A stretch of DNA of 64,000 nucleotides. Origin: an uncultured Lachnospiraceae bacterium. GTDB taxonomy: Bacteria; Bacillota; Clostridia; Lachnospirales; Lachnospiraceae. The DNA lies in assembly GCA_947165025.1 (NCBI GenBank), contig CAMUYQ010000001.1:186001-250000 (forward strand). Reading direction: 5' to 3'. Of the stretch, positions 35,501 through 46,600 are shown in pieces; position 1 is the first letter of the stretch, and each line of letters begins with the position of its first letter. The position numbers and the translations under genes were made by a program. The notes under the pieces are model-generated. The model saw nothing but the letters and a program-made list of their open reading frames with translations. It did no database searches and was not told where the DNA came from.

Positions 35501-37042
35501 TTATTTCTTGATGAGCAGTGATTTTCCGGTCATTTCCTTAGGCTGGGGGATACCCATGCACTCAAGGAGCGTCGGAACTATGTCGGCAAGGCAGCCACCC
35601 TCGCGGAGTGTATAGCCTTCGTCATAGTTAACAAGGATGAACGGTACCGGATTGGTCGTATGCGCCGTGAAAGGCTCACCTGTCTCGGGATCGATAAGCT
35701 GCTCTGCATTACCGTGATCGGCACATACAAACAGCAGACCGTCTACTTCCTTGATAGCCTCATATGCGCGTCCCACACACTCGTCAACCGCTTCAACTGC
35801 TGCGATAGCTGCGGGAAGTACACCAGTATGTCCTACCATGTCAGGATTTGCAAAGTTTATGATGATGACATCATATCTGTCGGACTTGATCGCCTTTACA
35901 AGATTATCGCATACCTCGTAAGCGCTCATCTCGGGCTTAAGGTCATAGGTTGCGACCTTGGGCGATTTTACAAGGATCCTTGTCTCACCCGGATTGGGCT
36001 CCTCAACACCGCCGTTAAAGAAGAATGTAACGTGTGCATACTTCTCTGTCTCGGCGATCCTTGCCTGTGTCATGTTAAGAGAAGCGAGATATTCTCCGAA
36101 CGTGTTCGTAACAGCGATCTTCTCGAAAGCGACAAGCTTGTTCTCGATGAGCGGATCATAATCCGTAAAGCATACATATACGATATCAAGCTTCTTCTCA
36201 CGCTTAAATGAACGGAACTCGTCATCACAGAACGCATGAGTTATCTCACGCGCACGGTCGGGTCTGAAGTTAAAGAATATGATCGAATCATCGTCATTTA
36301 TCGTCCCTACAGGAACACCGCCGTTAACGATAACGGTAGGCTTTACGAACTCGTCTGTCTCATCGCGCTCATATGAAGCAGTTACAGCCTCTTCCGCATT
36401 TGCAGCTTTAAGGCCTTCACCCTTTGTAAGTGCCAGATAAGCCAGCTTTACGCGGTCATAGTTGTTATCCCTGTCCATCGCATAGTAACGGCCTGTCACC
36501 GATGCGATCTCACCGATACCGATCTGGCGCATCTTACTCTGGAGCTGGCGCACATAGTCGATACCGGATGTAGGAGGTGTATCTCTTCCGTCAAGGAAGC
36601 AGTGGATATATACCTTGTTAAGTCCGTTTCTCTTTGCAAGTTCAAGCAGTCCGTACAGATGCGTTATATGACTGTGAACACCGCCGTCTGACAGCAGTCC
36701 GTACAGATGGAGCGCCGAATCCTTTTCCTTACAGTTGTTTATCGCAGCCATAAGGTTCTTGTTATTGAAGAATTCTCCGTCCTCGATCTCCTTCGTGATC
36801 CTTGTAAGCTCCTGGTAAACTATCCTGCCGGCACCCATGTTAAGATGTCCGACTTCCGAGTTACCCATCTGCCCATCGGGAAGTCCGACAGCCATACCGC
36901 TCGCAAGCCCCTGTACAAAAGGGTATTCCTTCTTGAGTTTATCGATGACGGGCGTCTTTGCAAGGTATACGGCATTACCTTCCTTTTCCTCGTTAAGACC
37001 GAATCCGTCAAGGATCATCAGTACTGTAGGTTTCTTACTCAT
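35501..37042 (-). CDS. gpmI: Cofactor-independent phosphoglycerate mutase
   Basis: GpmI interconverts 3- and 2-phosphoglycerate in glycolysis and gluconeogenesis with two Mn ions. The 513-residue length is standard. The phosphatase domain begins with LMILDGFGLNEEKEGNAVYL, the catalytic Ser is in DGQMGNSEVGHLNMGAGR, the substrate-binding segment is HCFLDGRDTPPTSG, and metal ligands are in NFANPDMVGHTG and VCADHGNAEQLIDPETG. It follows the PilZ gene by 19 bases and ends at a strong terminator. Confidence 0.97.
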   Translation of the reverse strand: MSKKPTVLMILDGFGLNEEKEGNAVYLAKTPVIDKLKKEYPFVQGLASGMAVGLPDGQMGNSEVGHLNMGAGRIVYQELTRITKEIEDGEFFNNKNLMAAINNCKEKDSALHLYGLLSDGGVHSHITHLYGLLELAKRNGLNKVYIHCFLDGRDTPPTSGIDYVRQLQSKMRQIGIGEIASVTGRYYAMDRDNNYDRVKLAYLALTKGEGLKAANAEEAVTASYERDETDEFVKPTVIVNGGVPVGTINDDDSIIFFNFRPDRAREITHAFCDDEFRSFKREKKLDIVYVCFTDYDPLIENKLVAFEKIAVTNTFGEYLASLNMTQARIAETEKYAHVTFFFNGGVEEPNPGETRILVKSPKVATYDLKPEMSAYEVCDNLVKAIKSDRYDVIIINFANPDMVGHTGVLPAAIAAVEAVDECVGRAYEAIKEVDGLLFVCADHGNAEQLIDPETGEPFTAHTTNPVPFILVNYDEGYTLREGGCLADIVPTLLECMGIPQPKEMTGKSLLIKK

Positions 37043-37061
37043 CTCTTATCTCCTCGTCTGA

Positions 37062-37403
37062 TCAGTTATTGTTTGCTTCCTCAAACAGTTCATGAATGTT
37101 GAATTTTGAGGTATCGTTACCGGGCATTCCAATAAAGTTTGCACCGTAAATATACTCAGTGTCCTTGCTGTTGTCGAATCTTACGATGTTGACAAGTGCA
37201 TCAACAGTATCACCGGTCCATATCTTCAGCTCTACCTTATAAACGGAGTTCATTTCAAGGATCTCCTTGCAGGAAAATCCTATTCCCGAACCCGAAACAT
37301 CGATAATGTTTATCGGAACAAGACGGTTCTTGCTGCCGTCAACCCTTTCCATTGCTATCGTTGCTTCAAGTACGAATCTTTTGCTTTTTCTTTTCTCCTG
37401 CAT
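37062..37403 (-). CDS. PilZ-domain protein
   Basis: A 113-residue stand-alone PilZ domain, a cyclic-di-GMP receptor. Both binding motifs are present: RxxxR as RKSKR (5-9) and (D/N)xSxxG as DVSGSG (35-40). I chose the ATG at 37403 (MQEKRKSKRF) because TAAAGGAGAGG precedes it; an upstream ATG at 37487 would add 28 unlike residues. There is no output domain, so it presumably acts on a partner protein. It lies directly upstream of gpmI. Confidence 0.88.
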   Translation of the reverse strand: MQEKRKSKRFVLEATIAMERVDGSKNRLVPINIIDVSGSGIGFSCKEILEMNSVYKVELKIWTGDTVDALVNIVRFDNSKDTEYIYGANFIGMPGNDTSKFNIHELFEEANNN

Positions 37404-37490
37404 AATGAACCTCTCCTTTATTGGAAAATCATGATCAACAGTTATTTGTAACCCGCAAAAATGATAATACAATTTGCGTTTAAACACAAG

Positions 37491-38516
37491 TTAATGAATG
37501 AACATCGCATCTCCGAACGAGAAGAATCTGTATCTTTCATCGATCGCGATCTTATATGCATTCAGAATATTCTCCCTGCCCGCAAGCGCTGATACCAGCA
37601 TGAGAAGCGTTGATTCCGGCAGATGGAAGTTCGTGATAAGGCAGTCAAGTACTTTAAACTTATACCCCGGATAAATGAATATTTCCGTATCACCGCTTCC
37701 GGAAGTGACCGTGCCATCAGGAAGTGCCGCACTTTCGATCGTCCTGCAGCTTGTTGTTCCGACACATATGACCCTGCCTCCGGCCTTTTTCGTGCCATTT
37801 ATCATCGCAGCAGCTTCATCGCTAATATGATACCACTCGCTGTGCATCTTATGATCTGCGATATCATCGGCCTTAACCGGGCGGAATGTCCCAAGTCCCA
37901 CATGAAGTGTAACAAAGCAGGTCTTCACACCCATCGCCCTTATCTTATCCAGCAGCTCATTCGTAAAGTGAAGTCCCGCGGTCGGTGCCGCAGCGCTTCC
38001 CTCATTTTTGGCGTATACCGTCTGGTATCTGTTCTTATCCTGAAGCTTATGTGTGATATACGGAGGAAGCGGCATCTGTCCGAGCTTATCGAGTATTTCC
38101 TCAAATATCCCGTTAAAATCAAACCGCACCAGTCTGTTTCCGTCAGGAAGACATTCGATGATCTCGCAGTTTAAAAGGCCTTCTCCGAATGTGACCCTGG
38201 CTCCTTCCCGAAGCTTCTTTCCGGGACGCACCAGAGTTTCCCACACATTGTCTTCTTTTCTCTTTAGGAGAAACACCTCAACAGCAGCGCCCGTATCAGG
38301 CTTTACCCCGAGAAGCCGTGCCGGAATGACCTTGGTATCATTAAGCACCAGGCAGTCACCCGGCCTCAGATACTCCGTAATATCCGAAAATACCCTATGT
38401 TCAATATCACCGCTTTCTTTGTCCAGAACCAGCAGTCTTGATGAAGCCCTGTCTGAAAGCGGATCCTGTGCGATCAGCTCTTTGGGAAGATCATAGTAAA
38501 AATCAGACGTTTTCAT
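37491..38516 (-). CDS. queA: S-adenosylmethionine:tRNA ribosyltransferase-isomerase
   Basis: QueA makes epoxyqueuosine in tRNA from the 7-aminomethyl-7-deazaguanine precursor, using SAM as ribosyl donor. The 341-residue protein has family stretches [61 protein letters not shown] and [19 protein letters not shown]. It starts one base after the pheT stop. Confidence 0.97.
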   Translation of the reverse strand: MKTSDFYYDLPKELIAQDPLSDRASSRLLVLDKESGDIEHRVFSDITEYLRPGDCLVLNDTKVIPARLLGVKPDTGAAVEVFLLKRKEDNVWETLVRPGKKLREGARVTFGEGLLNCEIIECLPDGNRLVRFDFNGIFEEILDKLGQMPLPPYITHKLQDKNRYQTVYAKNEGSAAAPTAGLHFTNELLDKIRAMGVKTCFVTLHVGLGTFRPVKADDIADHKMHSEWYHISDEAAAMINGTKKAGGRVICVGTTSCRTIESAALPDGTVTSGSGDTEIFIYPGYKFKVLDCLITNFHLPESTLLMLVSALAGRENILNAYKIAIDERYRFFSFGDAMFIH

Positions 38517-38517
38517 C

Positions 38518-40884
38518 TTATGCCCTTAAGCTGACATCTTTCTTAGAAAGCTTATCTATGATCACATCGATCCTGTTCTGGACTTCTTCTGAAGTAAGTG
38601 TCCTGTCAGCAAGCTCGAACGAGAACCTGATCGTTACACTCTTAGTGTTCTCGGCATCATATATATCGATAACGCTGACCTTTGAAAGCTCCGGATTATC
38701 TTTCCTGTTCCAGCAGTCTTCAAGTGCCTCAAAGCGTGTTCCATCCGGTATCACGAGAGAAAGGTCATAATCAACAGCAGGGAATCTTGAAGGCTCGTTA
38801 AACTCAAGATCAGATACAGCAACCGAATCAAGATCATCCATGTCGATCTCGATACATACAACAAAGCAGTTCTTTGCTATCTTCTTAAGGGTCGTCGGAT
38901 GTATCGTATTAAGCGTTCCGAGAACCTTTCCGTCAACGGTTATCTGAGTTGTATTCTTCGGATGCTGCCATGCATGGAGCGGCTCGATCTTCTTATATGT
39001 CACGCTCTTATGCTTAAGCTCTGAAATAAGAGTGTTTACGATATCAACAGCCTGCATGTAGAGTGATTTTTCGGAATCCTCCTTACTGTAAAGAACAGCT
39101 CCGAGTACCCTTCTCTCATTTGCGCATCCGTCAGCATTTATACCGTGTACACATCTTCCGATCTCAAACATGCCGAACGAATCGTCAAAGCTCCTGTTCC
39201 TGTAAACAAACGGAAGCAGGCTCTGCATCAGAGACGTACGAAGTATTCCTGTCATCTTCTCTTCGGATGCCTGAACAAGTTTAACGTTATCTTCCGGAAC
39301 AAGTCCGAGATCCTTAAGATCATCGGGATCACACCATATACGTGAGTGAACCTCATGAAGCTTATAGCGCTTAACCAGCATGTCACGCGTATGATTTTCG
39401 TTCATCTTACGCTCGGTACACCTTGCAGGAAAAAGCGGCTCGAACGTCGTCTTGATCTCGAAGTTGTCATAGCCGTATATTCTCGTTATCTCTTCAACGA
39501 TGTCTGCCTGCATGCTGACATCCTTTGTGGCCCTGAACGACGGAACCTTTGCGGTAAAATCATCTCCGTTTCGTTCTACTCCAAAGCCGAGGCTTAGAAG
39601 CGTCTTCTCAATTCTGTCGGATGAAATATCGATACCGGTATATCTGTCGATAAAACTCTTACTAAACGGGACCGATATCTCGGGATACTTCTTTACATAG
39701 CTGTCAGTGATCTTTGATACGCACTTTATACCGTTATCAGCGTCATATAAGAGCTTAAGGAATCTCTTGACGGCGGTTAGTGTCATCTCGGGATCAAGAG
39801 TCTTTTCGTATCTTGCCGAAGCATCCGTACGAAGAGCCATGCGGCTCGCACTCTTTCTGACCGAAACCGCATCGAAATTTGCCGACTCAAGAACGAGCGT
39901 CTCGGTGTCATCAACGATCTCACTGTCAAGACCGCCCATGATACCGGCGATCGCAACGGGTGTCTTGTCGTTGTAGATCATAAGTGTATCAGTTGTAATG
40001 TCATGCTCGTTACCGTCAAGGGTCGTAAACTTAATCGGCTCCTTCGGAGTATCGATCACGATCTTATCGATCATCTTTCCGTTGAACGCATGCATCGGCT
40101 GTCCGAGCTCGAGCATTATATAGTTCGTGATATCCGCAAGCAGGTTGATAGCACGCGATCCGCAGTAATACAACCTTACCTGCATCTCGTTTGTGGAAAC
40201 ATGACGTGTGATATTTTCAACCCTTACGGAAGTATATCTGAAGCACAGATCCTTGTTTGCGATATTTACATCAACAGTCGCATCACCCGTATAAGGATTC
40301 TCCATGATGGGAAGTTCCTTCAGTTCCTTGCCTGTAAGTGCGGCAAATTCACGGGCTATTCCGTAATGTCCCCAGAGGTCCGGACGGTTTGTGAGCGACT
40401 TGTTATCAACTTCGAAAATAACATCATCGATCGGATAGATCTCTTTTATATCGGTACCGTTTGCGATAGTTGTATCAAGCTCCATGATGCCGGCATGATC
40501 GTCGCTTATCCCAATCTCCTTGCCTGAGCAGCACATACCGTATGACATGATACCGCGAAGCTTAGCGGGCTTTAAGTCCATTCCGCATACCTTGCCGCCA
40601 ACCTTTGCAAATGCAGTCTTGATACCGACCCTTGCATTCGGGGCTCCACATACGACATCGAACACCTCTGATCCTGCATCAACCTTCAGCACATGAAGAT
40701 GATCGGAATCGGGATGATCCTCGCAGGAGACGATCTCTCCGACAACCACGTCCTTAACATCGCGTCCCTTATATTCGATGCCTTCAACCTCAGCCGTTGA
40801 AAGCGTAAACCTGTGGATGAGCTGTTCCAGGTCCTGTCCCTCAAGATCCACAAAGTCTTTGATCCAGTTCATTGAAACAAACAT
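38518..40884 (-). CDS. pheT: Phenylalanyl-tRNA synthetase beta subunit
   Basis: The beta subunit of the (alpha-beta)2 PheRS, 788 residues: tRNA-binding OB domain ([26 protein letters not shown]), B3/B4 editing domain (about 210-400), B5 ([21 protein letters not shown]), and the C-terminal anticodon-binding FDX domain ([23 protein letters not shown]). Methionine 1 is supported by CGGAGG about ten bases upstream, although MNWIKDF four codons later is the more usual family start. It follows pheS after 23 bases. Confidence 0.97.
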   Translation of the reverse strand: MFVSMNWIKDFVDLEGQDLEQLIHRFTLSTAEVEGIEYKGRDVKDVVVGEIVSCEDHPDSDHLHVLKVDAGSEVFDVVCGAPNARVGIKTAFAKVGGKVCGMDLKPAKLRGIMSYGMCCSGKEIGISDDHAGIMELDTTIANGTDIKEIYPIDDVIFEVDNKSLTNRPDLWGHYGIAREFAALTGKELKELPIMENPYTGDATVDVNIANKDLCFRYTSVRVENITRHVSTNEMQVRLYYCGSRAINLLADITNYIMLELGQPMHAFNGKMIDKIVIDTPKEPIKFTTLDGNEHDITTDTLMIYNDKTPVAIAGIMGGLDSEIVDDTETLVLESANFDAVSVRKSASRMALRTDASARYEKTLDPEMTLTAVKRFLKLLYDADNGIKCVSKITDSYVKKYPEISVPFSKSFIDRYTGIDISSDRIEKTLLSLGFGVERNGDDFTAKVPSFRATKDVSMQADIVEEITRIYGYDNFEIKTTFEPLFPARCTERKMNENHTRDMLVKRYKLHEVHSRIWCDPDDLKDLGLVPEDNVKLVQASEEKMTGILRTSLMQSLLPFVYRNRSFDDSFGMFEIGRCVHGINADGCANERRVLGAVLYSKEDSEKSLYMQAVDIVNTLISELKHKSVTYKKIEPLHAWQHPKNTTQITVDGKVLGTLNTIHPTTLKKIAKNCFVVCIEIDMDDLDSVAVSDLEFNEPSRFPAVDYDLSLVIPDGTRFEALEDCWNRKDNPELSKVSVIDIYDAENTKSVTIRFSFELADRTLTSEEVQNRIDVIIDKLSKKDVSLRA

Positions 40885-40907
40885 ATATCTATATCCTCCG
40901 TTCTAAG

Positions 40908-41972
40908 CTACTTGGAAACAAACTGACTCAGCGCGTTCAGATCGCCTTCATTGAATGTACGGATATCCTTAACGCCATACTTCATCATCGCCAGTCTTGT
41001 CAGTCCGAGACCGAATGCAAATCCTGTGTATTCATACGGATTCTCTTCGGTGTTGATACCACCGTATTTAAGAACGTTCGGATGTATCATGCCGCACGGA
41101 CAGAGCTCCAGCCATCCGGAGTTCTTGCACGAAGGGCATCCGTCACCGCCGCAGATAAGGCACTGGATGTCAAGCTCGAATCCGGGCTCGACAAATGGGA
41201 AGAATCCCGGACGCAGGCGGACTGTTACGTCTCTTTCAAATACTTCCGAAAGCATTGTCTTCATGAAATATATAAGGTTTGAAATGGAAATATTCTTATC
41301 GATCATGATTCCTTCCATCTGGAAGAACGTATTCTCATGGCACGCATCGATAGCTTCGTTCCTGAAGCATCTTCCAGGGAACACGGCTCTGATCGGTCTG
41401 CCCTTTTCCTTAAGGAGCGGTCCGTATTTGTGCATGATCGCATTCTGCGCTGCGGACGTATGGCTCTTTAAGAGCTGGTTGGGAGTCGTCAGATAGTACG
41501 TATCCTGCATATCCCTTGCCGGATGAAAAGGCGGAATGTTGAGCGCTTCAAAGCAGTGATAGTCATCAACTATCTCACTGTAATCTTCAACATCAAATCC
41601 CATCGACTCAAATATATCCTCAAGTTCACGCTGAACGAGCGTGATCGGATGGTAAGACCCTCTCTTTATCTTCTGCGGAAGCGACTCGTCATAACTCTCT
41701 GTCGAGCCTATAAGACGCTCTTCCTCCATCTTCCTGATCTCTTCCATCTTCGCATCAAAGCGTGCGGATATCTCCTGCTTAAAAGTATTGATCAGCTGAC
41801 CCGCTTCCTTCTTCTGCTCGTTAGGGATCTTGGCAAGTTCCTGCATAAGCTCGGACACTTTGCCCTTTTTGCTGAGGAATGCCAGTCGCAGATCCTCAAG
41901 TGATTTCTGATCCGAAACTGCAGAAAGCTCCGATGCAAACCTTTCTTTCAGTTCATTAATGCGATCCTTCAT
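40908..41972 (-). CDS. pheS: Phenylalanyl-tRNA synthetase alpha subunit
   Basis: The catalytic alpha subunit, class II synthetase. N-terminal coiled coil (about 1-90), then motif 2 FPGRCFRNEAIDACHENTFFQ and motif 3 GFAFGLGLTRLAMMKYGV; SHTSAAQ is the usual family stretch. I chose the ATG at 41972 (MKDRINEL, 354 residues), with GGAAAGG seven bases upstream; a TTG six bases earlier is in frame. The gene has its own promoter (42046-42073), and no T-box was found. Confidence 0.97.
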   Translation of the reverse strand: MKDRINELKERFASELSAVSDQKSLEDLRLAFLSKKGKVSELMQELAKIPNEQKKEAGQLINTFKQEISARFDAKMEEIRKMEEERLIGSTESYDESLPQKIKRGSYHPITLVQRELEDIFESMGFDVEDYSEIVDDYHCFEALNIPPFHPARDMQDTYYLTTPNQLLKSHTSAAQNAIMHKYGPLLKEKGRPIRAVFPGRCFRNEAIDACHENTFFQMEGIMIDKNISISNLIYFMKTMLSEVFERDVTVRLRPGFFPFVEPGFELDIQCLICGGDGCPSCKNSGWLELCPCGMIHPNVLKYGGINTEENPYEYTGFAFGLGLTRLAMMKYGVKDIRTFNEGDLNALSQFVSK

Positions 41973-41987
41973 TTTCAAACCTTTCCG

Positions 41988-42013
41988 GGAAGTGAAGTTC
42001 TCTCAACACTTCC
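41988..42013 (-). other. Hairpin in the pheS leader
   Basis: A perfect 7-bp stem GGAAGTG/CACTTCC (41988-42013) with a 12-base loop lies directly upstream of the pheS ribosome binding site and partly covers the GGAAAGG region. It has no U-run. It may affect translation, but this is inference. Confidence 0.5.
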
Positions 42014-42045
42014 TTAATATTATGTAAAATTGCTCTAACCTATAA

Positions 42046-42073
42046 ATACTAGCATAAATACTGAAAAAATCAA
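42046..42073 (-). promoter_or_regulatory. Promoter of pheST
   Basis: TTGATT (42068-42073), 16-base spacer, TAGTAT (42046-42051) with TGC before it (extended -10), on the minus strand immediately beyond the 6S RNA terminator. Confidence 0.5.
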
Positions 42074-42074
42074 A

Positions 42075-42286
42075 CAAAAAAGATTCTATAGCAACTATAG
42101 AATCTCAATCCCCGAAATGCCGATTCCTGTATTTTGACTCCTAGCGTATGTGCCAGGTGGGTAACCGCAACCGCATCTTCTGCCTTCCACTGACAAGGAG
42201 GCCTGACATCCGACCGGCAATATAGGAATCCCGTTTAAAGTGATGTAGGTTCAAAATTACAGGAACTTATTCGTACATTCCAGGTT
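42075..42286 (-). ncRNA. ssrS: 6S RNA
   Basis: The tyrS-pheS gap, about 350 bases, holds one strong non-coding gene. The transcript would be about 210 bases, bounded by a sigma-A promoter (42293-42321) and an intrinsic terminator (42076-42105). Its ends can pair (GGAATGTACG... region with ...TACAGGAATC side) to give a long rod, and the sequence contains the Clostridia/Firmicutes 6S-like stretches TTTGAACCTACATC, AACGGGATTCC and TACCCACCTGGC...TAGGAGTCAAAA. 6S RNA mimics an open promoter and binds sigma-A RNA polymerase in stationary phase. I assign it by remembered resemblance and architecture; a covariance search was not possible. Confidence 0.72.
42076..42105 (-). terminator. Terminator of the 6S RNA gene
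   Basis: Perfect 11-bp stem AGATTCTATAG/CTATAGAATCT (42081-42105) followed by a U-rich run on the minus strand. Confidence 0.92.
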
Positions 42287-42292
42287 GTTTAT

Positions 42293-42321
42293 ATTATACA
42301 TGAAAATCGTCCAAACTACAA
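42293..42321 (-). promoter_or_regulatory. Promoter of the 6S RNA gene
   Basis: TTGTAG (42316-42321), 17-base spacer and TATAAT (42293-42298) on the minus strand, just below the tyrS stop (42329). Its predicted start is about 42286. Confidence 0.75.
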
Positions 42322-42328
42322 GATATTG

Positions 42329-43558
42329 TTATTTGAAAACTATCTTCTTGTAGTTCTTCTTACCTTTACGGATAACCCTTCCGTCTGCGATATCCGCTGC
42401 AGTAAGGCTGTAAGACAGATCCGTGATCTTTTCGCCGTCAACACTTGCGCCGCCGCCTTCTACGGTACGCCTTGCATCAGATCTTGACGTTGCAAATCCG
42501 CATGCCACCAGTATCTGCATAATATCTATCGCACCGTCCCTAAGATCAGCTTCCGTGATCACAACCTCGGGCATATCCGAAAAATCACCCGCCGAGAAAA
42601 TAGCCTTCGCTGAATTCTGTGCCTTCTCCGCTTCCTCATCACCGTGAACAAGCTTAGTAAGCTCGTATGCGAGGATCTCCTTGGCCCTGTTCAGCTCAGC
42701 GCCTTCCCACTTGTCCATCTCATCGATCTGCTCAAGCGGCAGGAACGTCAGCATCCTGATACACTTGAGAACATCGGCATCATCAACGTTTCTCCAGTAC
42801 TGGTAAAAATCATACGGCGACGTTTTATCGGGATCGAGCCATACCGCTCCGCCGACCGTCTTACCCATCTTCTGTCCTTCGGAATTAAGAAGAAGCGTTA
42901 TCGTCATCGCATCAGCCTTCTTCTCACCGTACTTCTTCCTGATAAGCTCACGGCCGCCAAGCATATTGCTCCACTGGTCATCTCCACCGAACTGCAGATT
43001 ACAGCCATATCTCCTGTACAGTTCAAGGAAATCGTAGCTCTGCATTATCATGTAATTGAACTCAAGGAACGACAGGCCGCCGTCGCGCTCAAGCCTCTGC
43101 TTGTAACACTCCGCGCGGAGCATATTGTTGACATGGAAATATGCGCCGACCTCTCTTAACAGATCAACATAGTTCAGATTCAGCAGCCAGTCAGCATTGT
43201 TGACCATGATGGCCTTACCTTCGGAAAAATCAATGAACCGGCTCATCTGCTTCTTGAAGCACTCTATGTTGTGCTCAATATCTTCCTTGGTGAGCATCTT
43301 TCTCATCTCGGTCTTACCGGAAGGATCACCGATCATACCGGTACCGCCTCCAAGAAGTGCGATTGGCTTATTACCTGCCATCTGCAGTCTCTTCATAAGG
43401 CAGAGTGCCATGAAATGGCCTACATGCAGACTGTCGGCAGTCGGATCAAATCCGATATAAAATGTTGCCTGTCCGTTGTTGACAAGCTCCTTTATTCTTT
43501 CTTCATCGGTAACCTGGGCGATCAGGCCTCTGGCTACAAGTTCTTCATAAATCTTCAT
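42329..43558 (-). CDS. tyrS: Tyrosyl-tRNA synthetase
   Basis: TyrS charges tRNA-Tyr, class I synthetase, 409 residues. The HIGH-type motif is DSLHVGHFMAL, the KMSKS-type motif is GQKMGKTVGGAVW, the tyrosine-pocket part is LEFNYMIMQSYDFLELY with CNLQFGGDDQWSNM, and the C-terminal S4 domain is ATSRSDARRTVEGGGASVDGEKI. GGAGG precedes the ATG. Only 43 bases separate it from the upstream giant gene, too little for a T-box. Confidence 0.97.
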   Translation of the reverse strand: MKIYEELVARGLIAQVTDEERIKELVNNGQATFYIGFDPTADSLHVGHFMALCLMKRLQMAGNKPIALLGGGTGMIGDPSGKTEMRKMLTKEDIEHNIECFKKQMSRFIDFSEGKAIMVNNADWLLNLNYVDLLREVGAYFHVNNMLRAECYKQRLERDGGLSFLEFNYMIMQSYDFLELYRRYGCNLQFGGDDQWSNMLGGRELIRKKYGEKKADAMTITLLLNSEGQKMGKTVGGAVWLDPDKTSPYDFYQYWRNVDDADVLKCIRMLTFLPLEQIDEMDKWEGAELNRAKEILAYELTKLVHGDEEAEKAQNSAKAIFSAGDFSDMPEVVITEADLRDGAIDIMQILVACGFATSRSDARRTVEGGGASVDGEKITDLSYSLTAADIADGRVIRKGKKNYKKIVFK

Positions 43559-43581
43559 CTCAAACCTCCATACGGTTATCT

Positions 43582-43609
43582 ATAATACCCGATTTTTCAA
43601 ATTAATCAA
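43582..43609 (-). promoter_or_regulatory. Promoter of tyrS
   Basis: TTGATT (43604-43609) and TATTAT (43582-43587), 16-base spacer, on the minus strand. The -35 overlaps the last codons of the giant protease gene; no terminator was seen between the two. Confidence 0.5.
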
Positions 43610-46600
43610 GGTTTATTAACGTAACCGTACATACGGAGCTCTTATTGCTGCCGTCCGTTGTCTTTGCAGTGATCTTGACCGTTGTCTGCACAGCCTTGGT
43701 CGGAAGATTACCGGTAGGCTTAAGTATCGCATTACCTTCAGCATCCTTCTCAACAGTCAGATACTGCGGAGCCGACGACGTATACTCAACATCCTTGTAC
43801 GTTGCATTTGCCGGTCCGTAGATAGGGATAAGCTTACCCTGCTGCCTGCGTCCGGGATCTGATCCCGTTGACAATGTCATAGTTGTTTTGTTGAGAGTCA
43901 GCGTTGTAACTGCTTCGAAGGTCTCAACAGGGAATGTGAATGACTTGCCGATCAGGTCCTTGGACTTGACGATAACCGATGTATTTCCAACAGCTTTTCC
44001 GGTAAGCGTACCGTTAGGATTAACAACAGCTATTCCTGTTCCTCCATCTGCTATGCTCCAAAGCAGTCCTTTATCTGCCGGCTGGTAAGGCAGACCTTCA
44101 TTGAACACAGGTGTAAGGCCAAGTGTCTTGCCACGCATTACCTGTGCTTTTCCATCAGCGTTAAGCTGCTTGAACGTAAGTGTCTCGACTGCCTGCTTAA
44201 GCGTTACCGTACATACCGTACTCTTATTCGTTCCATCTGTTGATGTCGCTGTTATCTTGACCGCTGTCTGTACTGCCTTGGCAGGAAGCTGTCCTGTAGG
44301 AAGCAGTGAGATCGTTCCATCATGATTATCTCTTACATCCAGATACTGCGGTGCTGATGAGGTGTACTTAAGTTCCTGATACCTTGCAGTTGCAGGCACT
44401 ATCTCAGGTGTCAGTATCCCTTCCTGTCTGAACGCATCTGTCGATCCTGTCGCAAGGTTAAGCGCTGTTTTATTAAACTTAACACCTGTTACTGCTTCAA
44501 ATACTTCTACATCTACATTGAAATCCTTACCTACAAGATCCTTCGATTTGACGTTTACCGTAGCGTAGTGACCGACTGTGGTCTCGCTCTTACCTGTTAT
44601 TACTCCGTTTGCATTTACCGCTATCTCAGGATCTGCCGTTGTCCAGATAAGTCCTTTATCTGCCGGCTGGTAAGGCAGGCCTTCATTGAACACAGGTGTA
44701 AGGCCAAGTGTCTTGCCACGCATTACCTGTGCTTTTCCATCAGCGTTAAGCTGCTTGAACGTAAGTGTCTCGACTGCCTGCTTAAGTGTTACCGTACATA
44801 CCGTACTCTTATTGCTTCCGTCAGTTGTAGTAGCAGTAATCTTGACAGCTACCGATGTAGCCTTTGCAGGAAGATTTCCTGTCGGTTTAAGTACTGCATT
44901 ACCAGCAGAATCTTTTTCTACCTCCAGATACTGCGGTGCTGATGAGGTAAAATTAAGGACCGGAAGTGAAGAATTATCAGGAAGCACAGTCGGAATCAGT
45001 ATTCCTTCCTGTCTGAACGCATCCGTTGATCCTGTTGAAAGGTTAAGCGCTGTTTTATTAAACTTAACGCTTGTTACGGGCTGGAATACGTTTACGGTAC
45101 ATTCATTGGACTCTATACTTCCATCCTTTGATGTTGCCTTTATAGTGGCTGTTCCTCGCGACTTCGCAGTTACAGTTCCGTTTGATGCATTAACTGTTGC
45201 AACCAAAGGATCTGAACTTGACCATACAAGTGTCCTGTCTGCAGGCTGTACCATACCGCCGTTTAATACGCTGCGCATAGCAAATGACTGTCCCGTAGTC
45301 AGATCGACCGGGCCTGCATTTATACGGATACTCTCCATTCGCTGGTTGATATTGACAGTACATACTGCACTCTTCTTGCTGCCATCTGTTGCGGTTGCAG
45401 TAAGCCTAACGGATGTTTTCACCTGCCCGGCAGGGAAGTTTCCGGTGGGTTTTACCGTAGCTGTCCCATCACCGTTATCGGTAACAGTCAGATACAGATC
45501 ATTAGAGCATGTAAATACAACACTCTTATCTGTAGCGGTGGGACGATTAACGATAGTCGCAACCGTCGTCTCTTCGCAAAGCTCCGCGCTCGTTCCGGCC
45601 ATAAGATTCACGGTTCCGGCAGTGAATGCGACAGAAGATACATACTCGGTAACGGTCACCTTACACTTATTCGACTCGATCGAACCGTTTTCTTTCGATA
45701 CAGCCCAAATATTCGCCTCTCCACCGGCCTTTGCCGTTACAACACCTGAAGCATTAACAACAGCAACTGTATCATTATCTGTCTTCCATTCTAGCGCCTT
45801 GTTGTTGGGCTGGTTGGGAAGTTCCGCGCCTTCGGCTTTCCTGTTAAACGTCGGAGTAAGAGCCATCGTCTTACCGCAGCCAAGTGCCAACTCTGATTTA
45901 TTGAGTTCGATCGTCTCGACCTTCTGATAGATCGTTACAGGGCAGGTTGCCGTAACCTTGCTGCCATCAACAGCTTTTGCGATAACATTAACAACAAAGC
46001 TTGTCTTTCCTGCAGGGAGCTTTCCGGTAGACTTAACCTTTGCAGTTCCGTCACCGTTATCTGTAACAGTAAGATAATTTGAATCAGCTGAATAGATTTC
46101 AAGATCTCTTATCGAAGCCGTAGCCGGAAGTGCGGTTGCCTGCAGAACAAACTCATCGCAAAGCGAAGACGTGGATCCGCATCCAAGCGTCTTTTTCGTC
46201 TCTGAAAGAGTAATCGATTTAACAGGCTGAACTACCGTTATCTGGCATTCATTTGATTTGATGGCGCCTTCATTTGAAACTGCCCATACCTTTGCAGTAC
46301 CACCTGCCTTACCGGTCACAACACCGGCTGTACTTACAGCAGCAACCGACGCATCAGACGTATGCCAGGTGACAGCCTTATTCTGGGGCTGGTATGATTT
46401 TCCTTCATTAAAGACAGGAACAAGCGTCTTCGTTGTATTAAACGGAATGTTCTCTGAACCGCTGATCTTAACAGATTCTACCCTCTGATTGATCGTTACG
46501 GTGCAGACAGCATACTTATGGCTTCCGTCAACTGCGTTTGCAGTAACATTTACAGTAACCGTGCTCTTCCCGTCAGGAAGTATTCCTGTGGGCTTCAGAA

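Noticed and set aside
41979-42328. T-box leader for pheST or tyrS
   Set aside because: No specifier loop or T-box bulge sequence was recognised; the gap is explained by the 6S RNA and promoters, and tyrS has only 43 upstream bases.
44686-45927. A 413-residue plus-strand frame opposite the repeat array
   Set aside because: It is the antisense shadow of the A-B modules; related shadow frames recur with the repeats.
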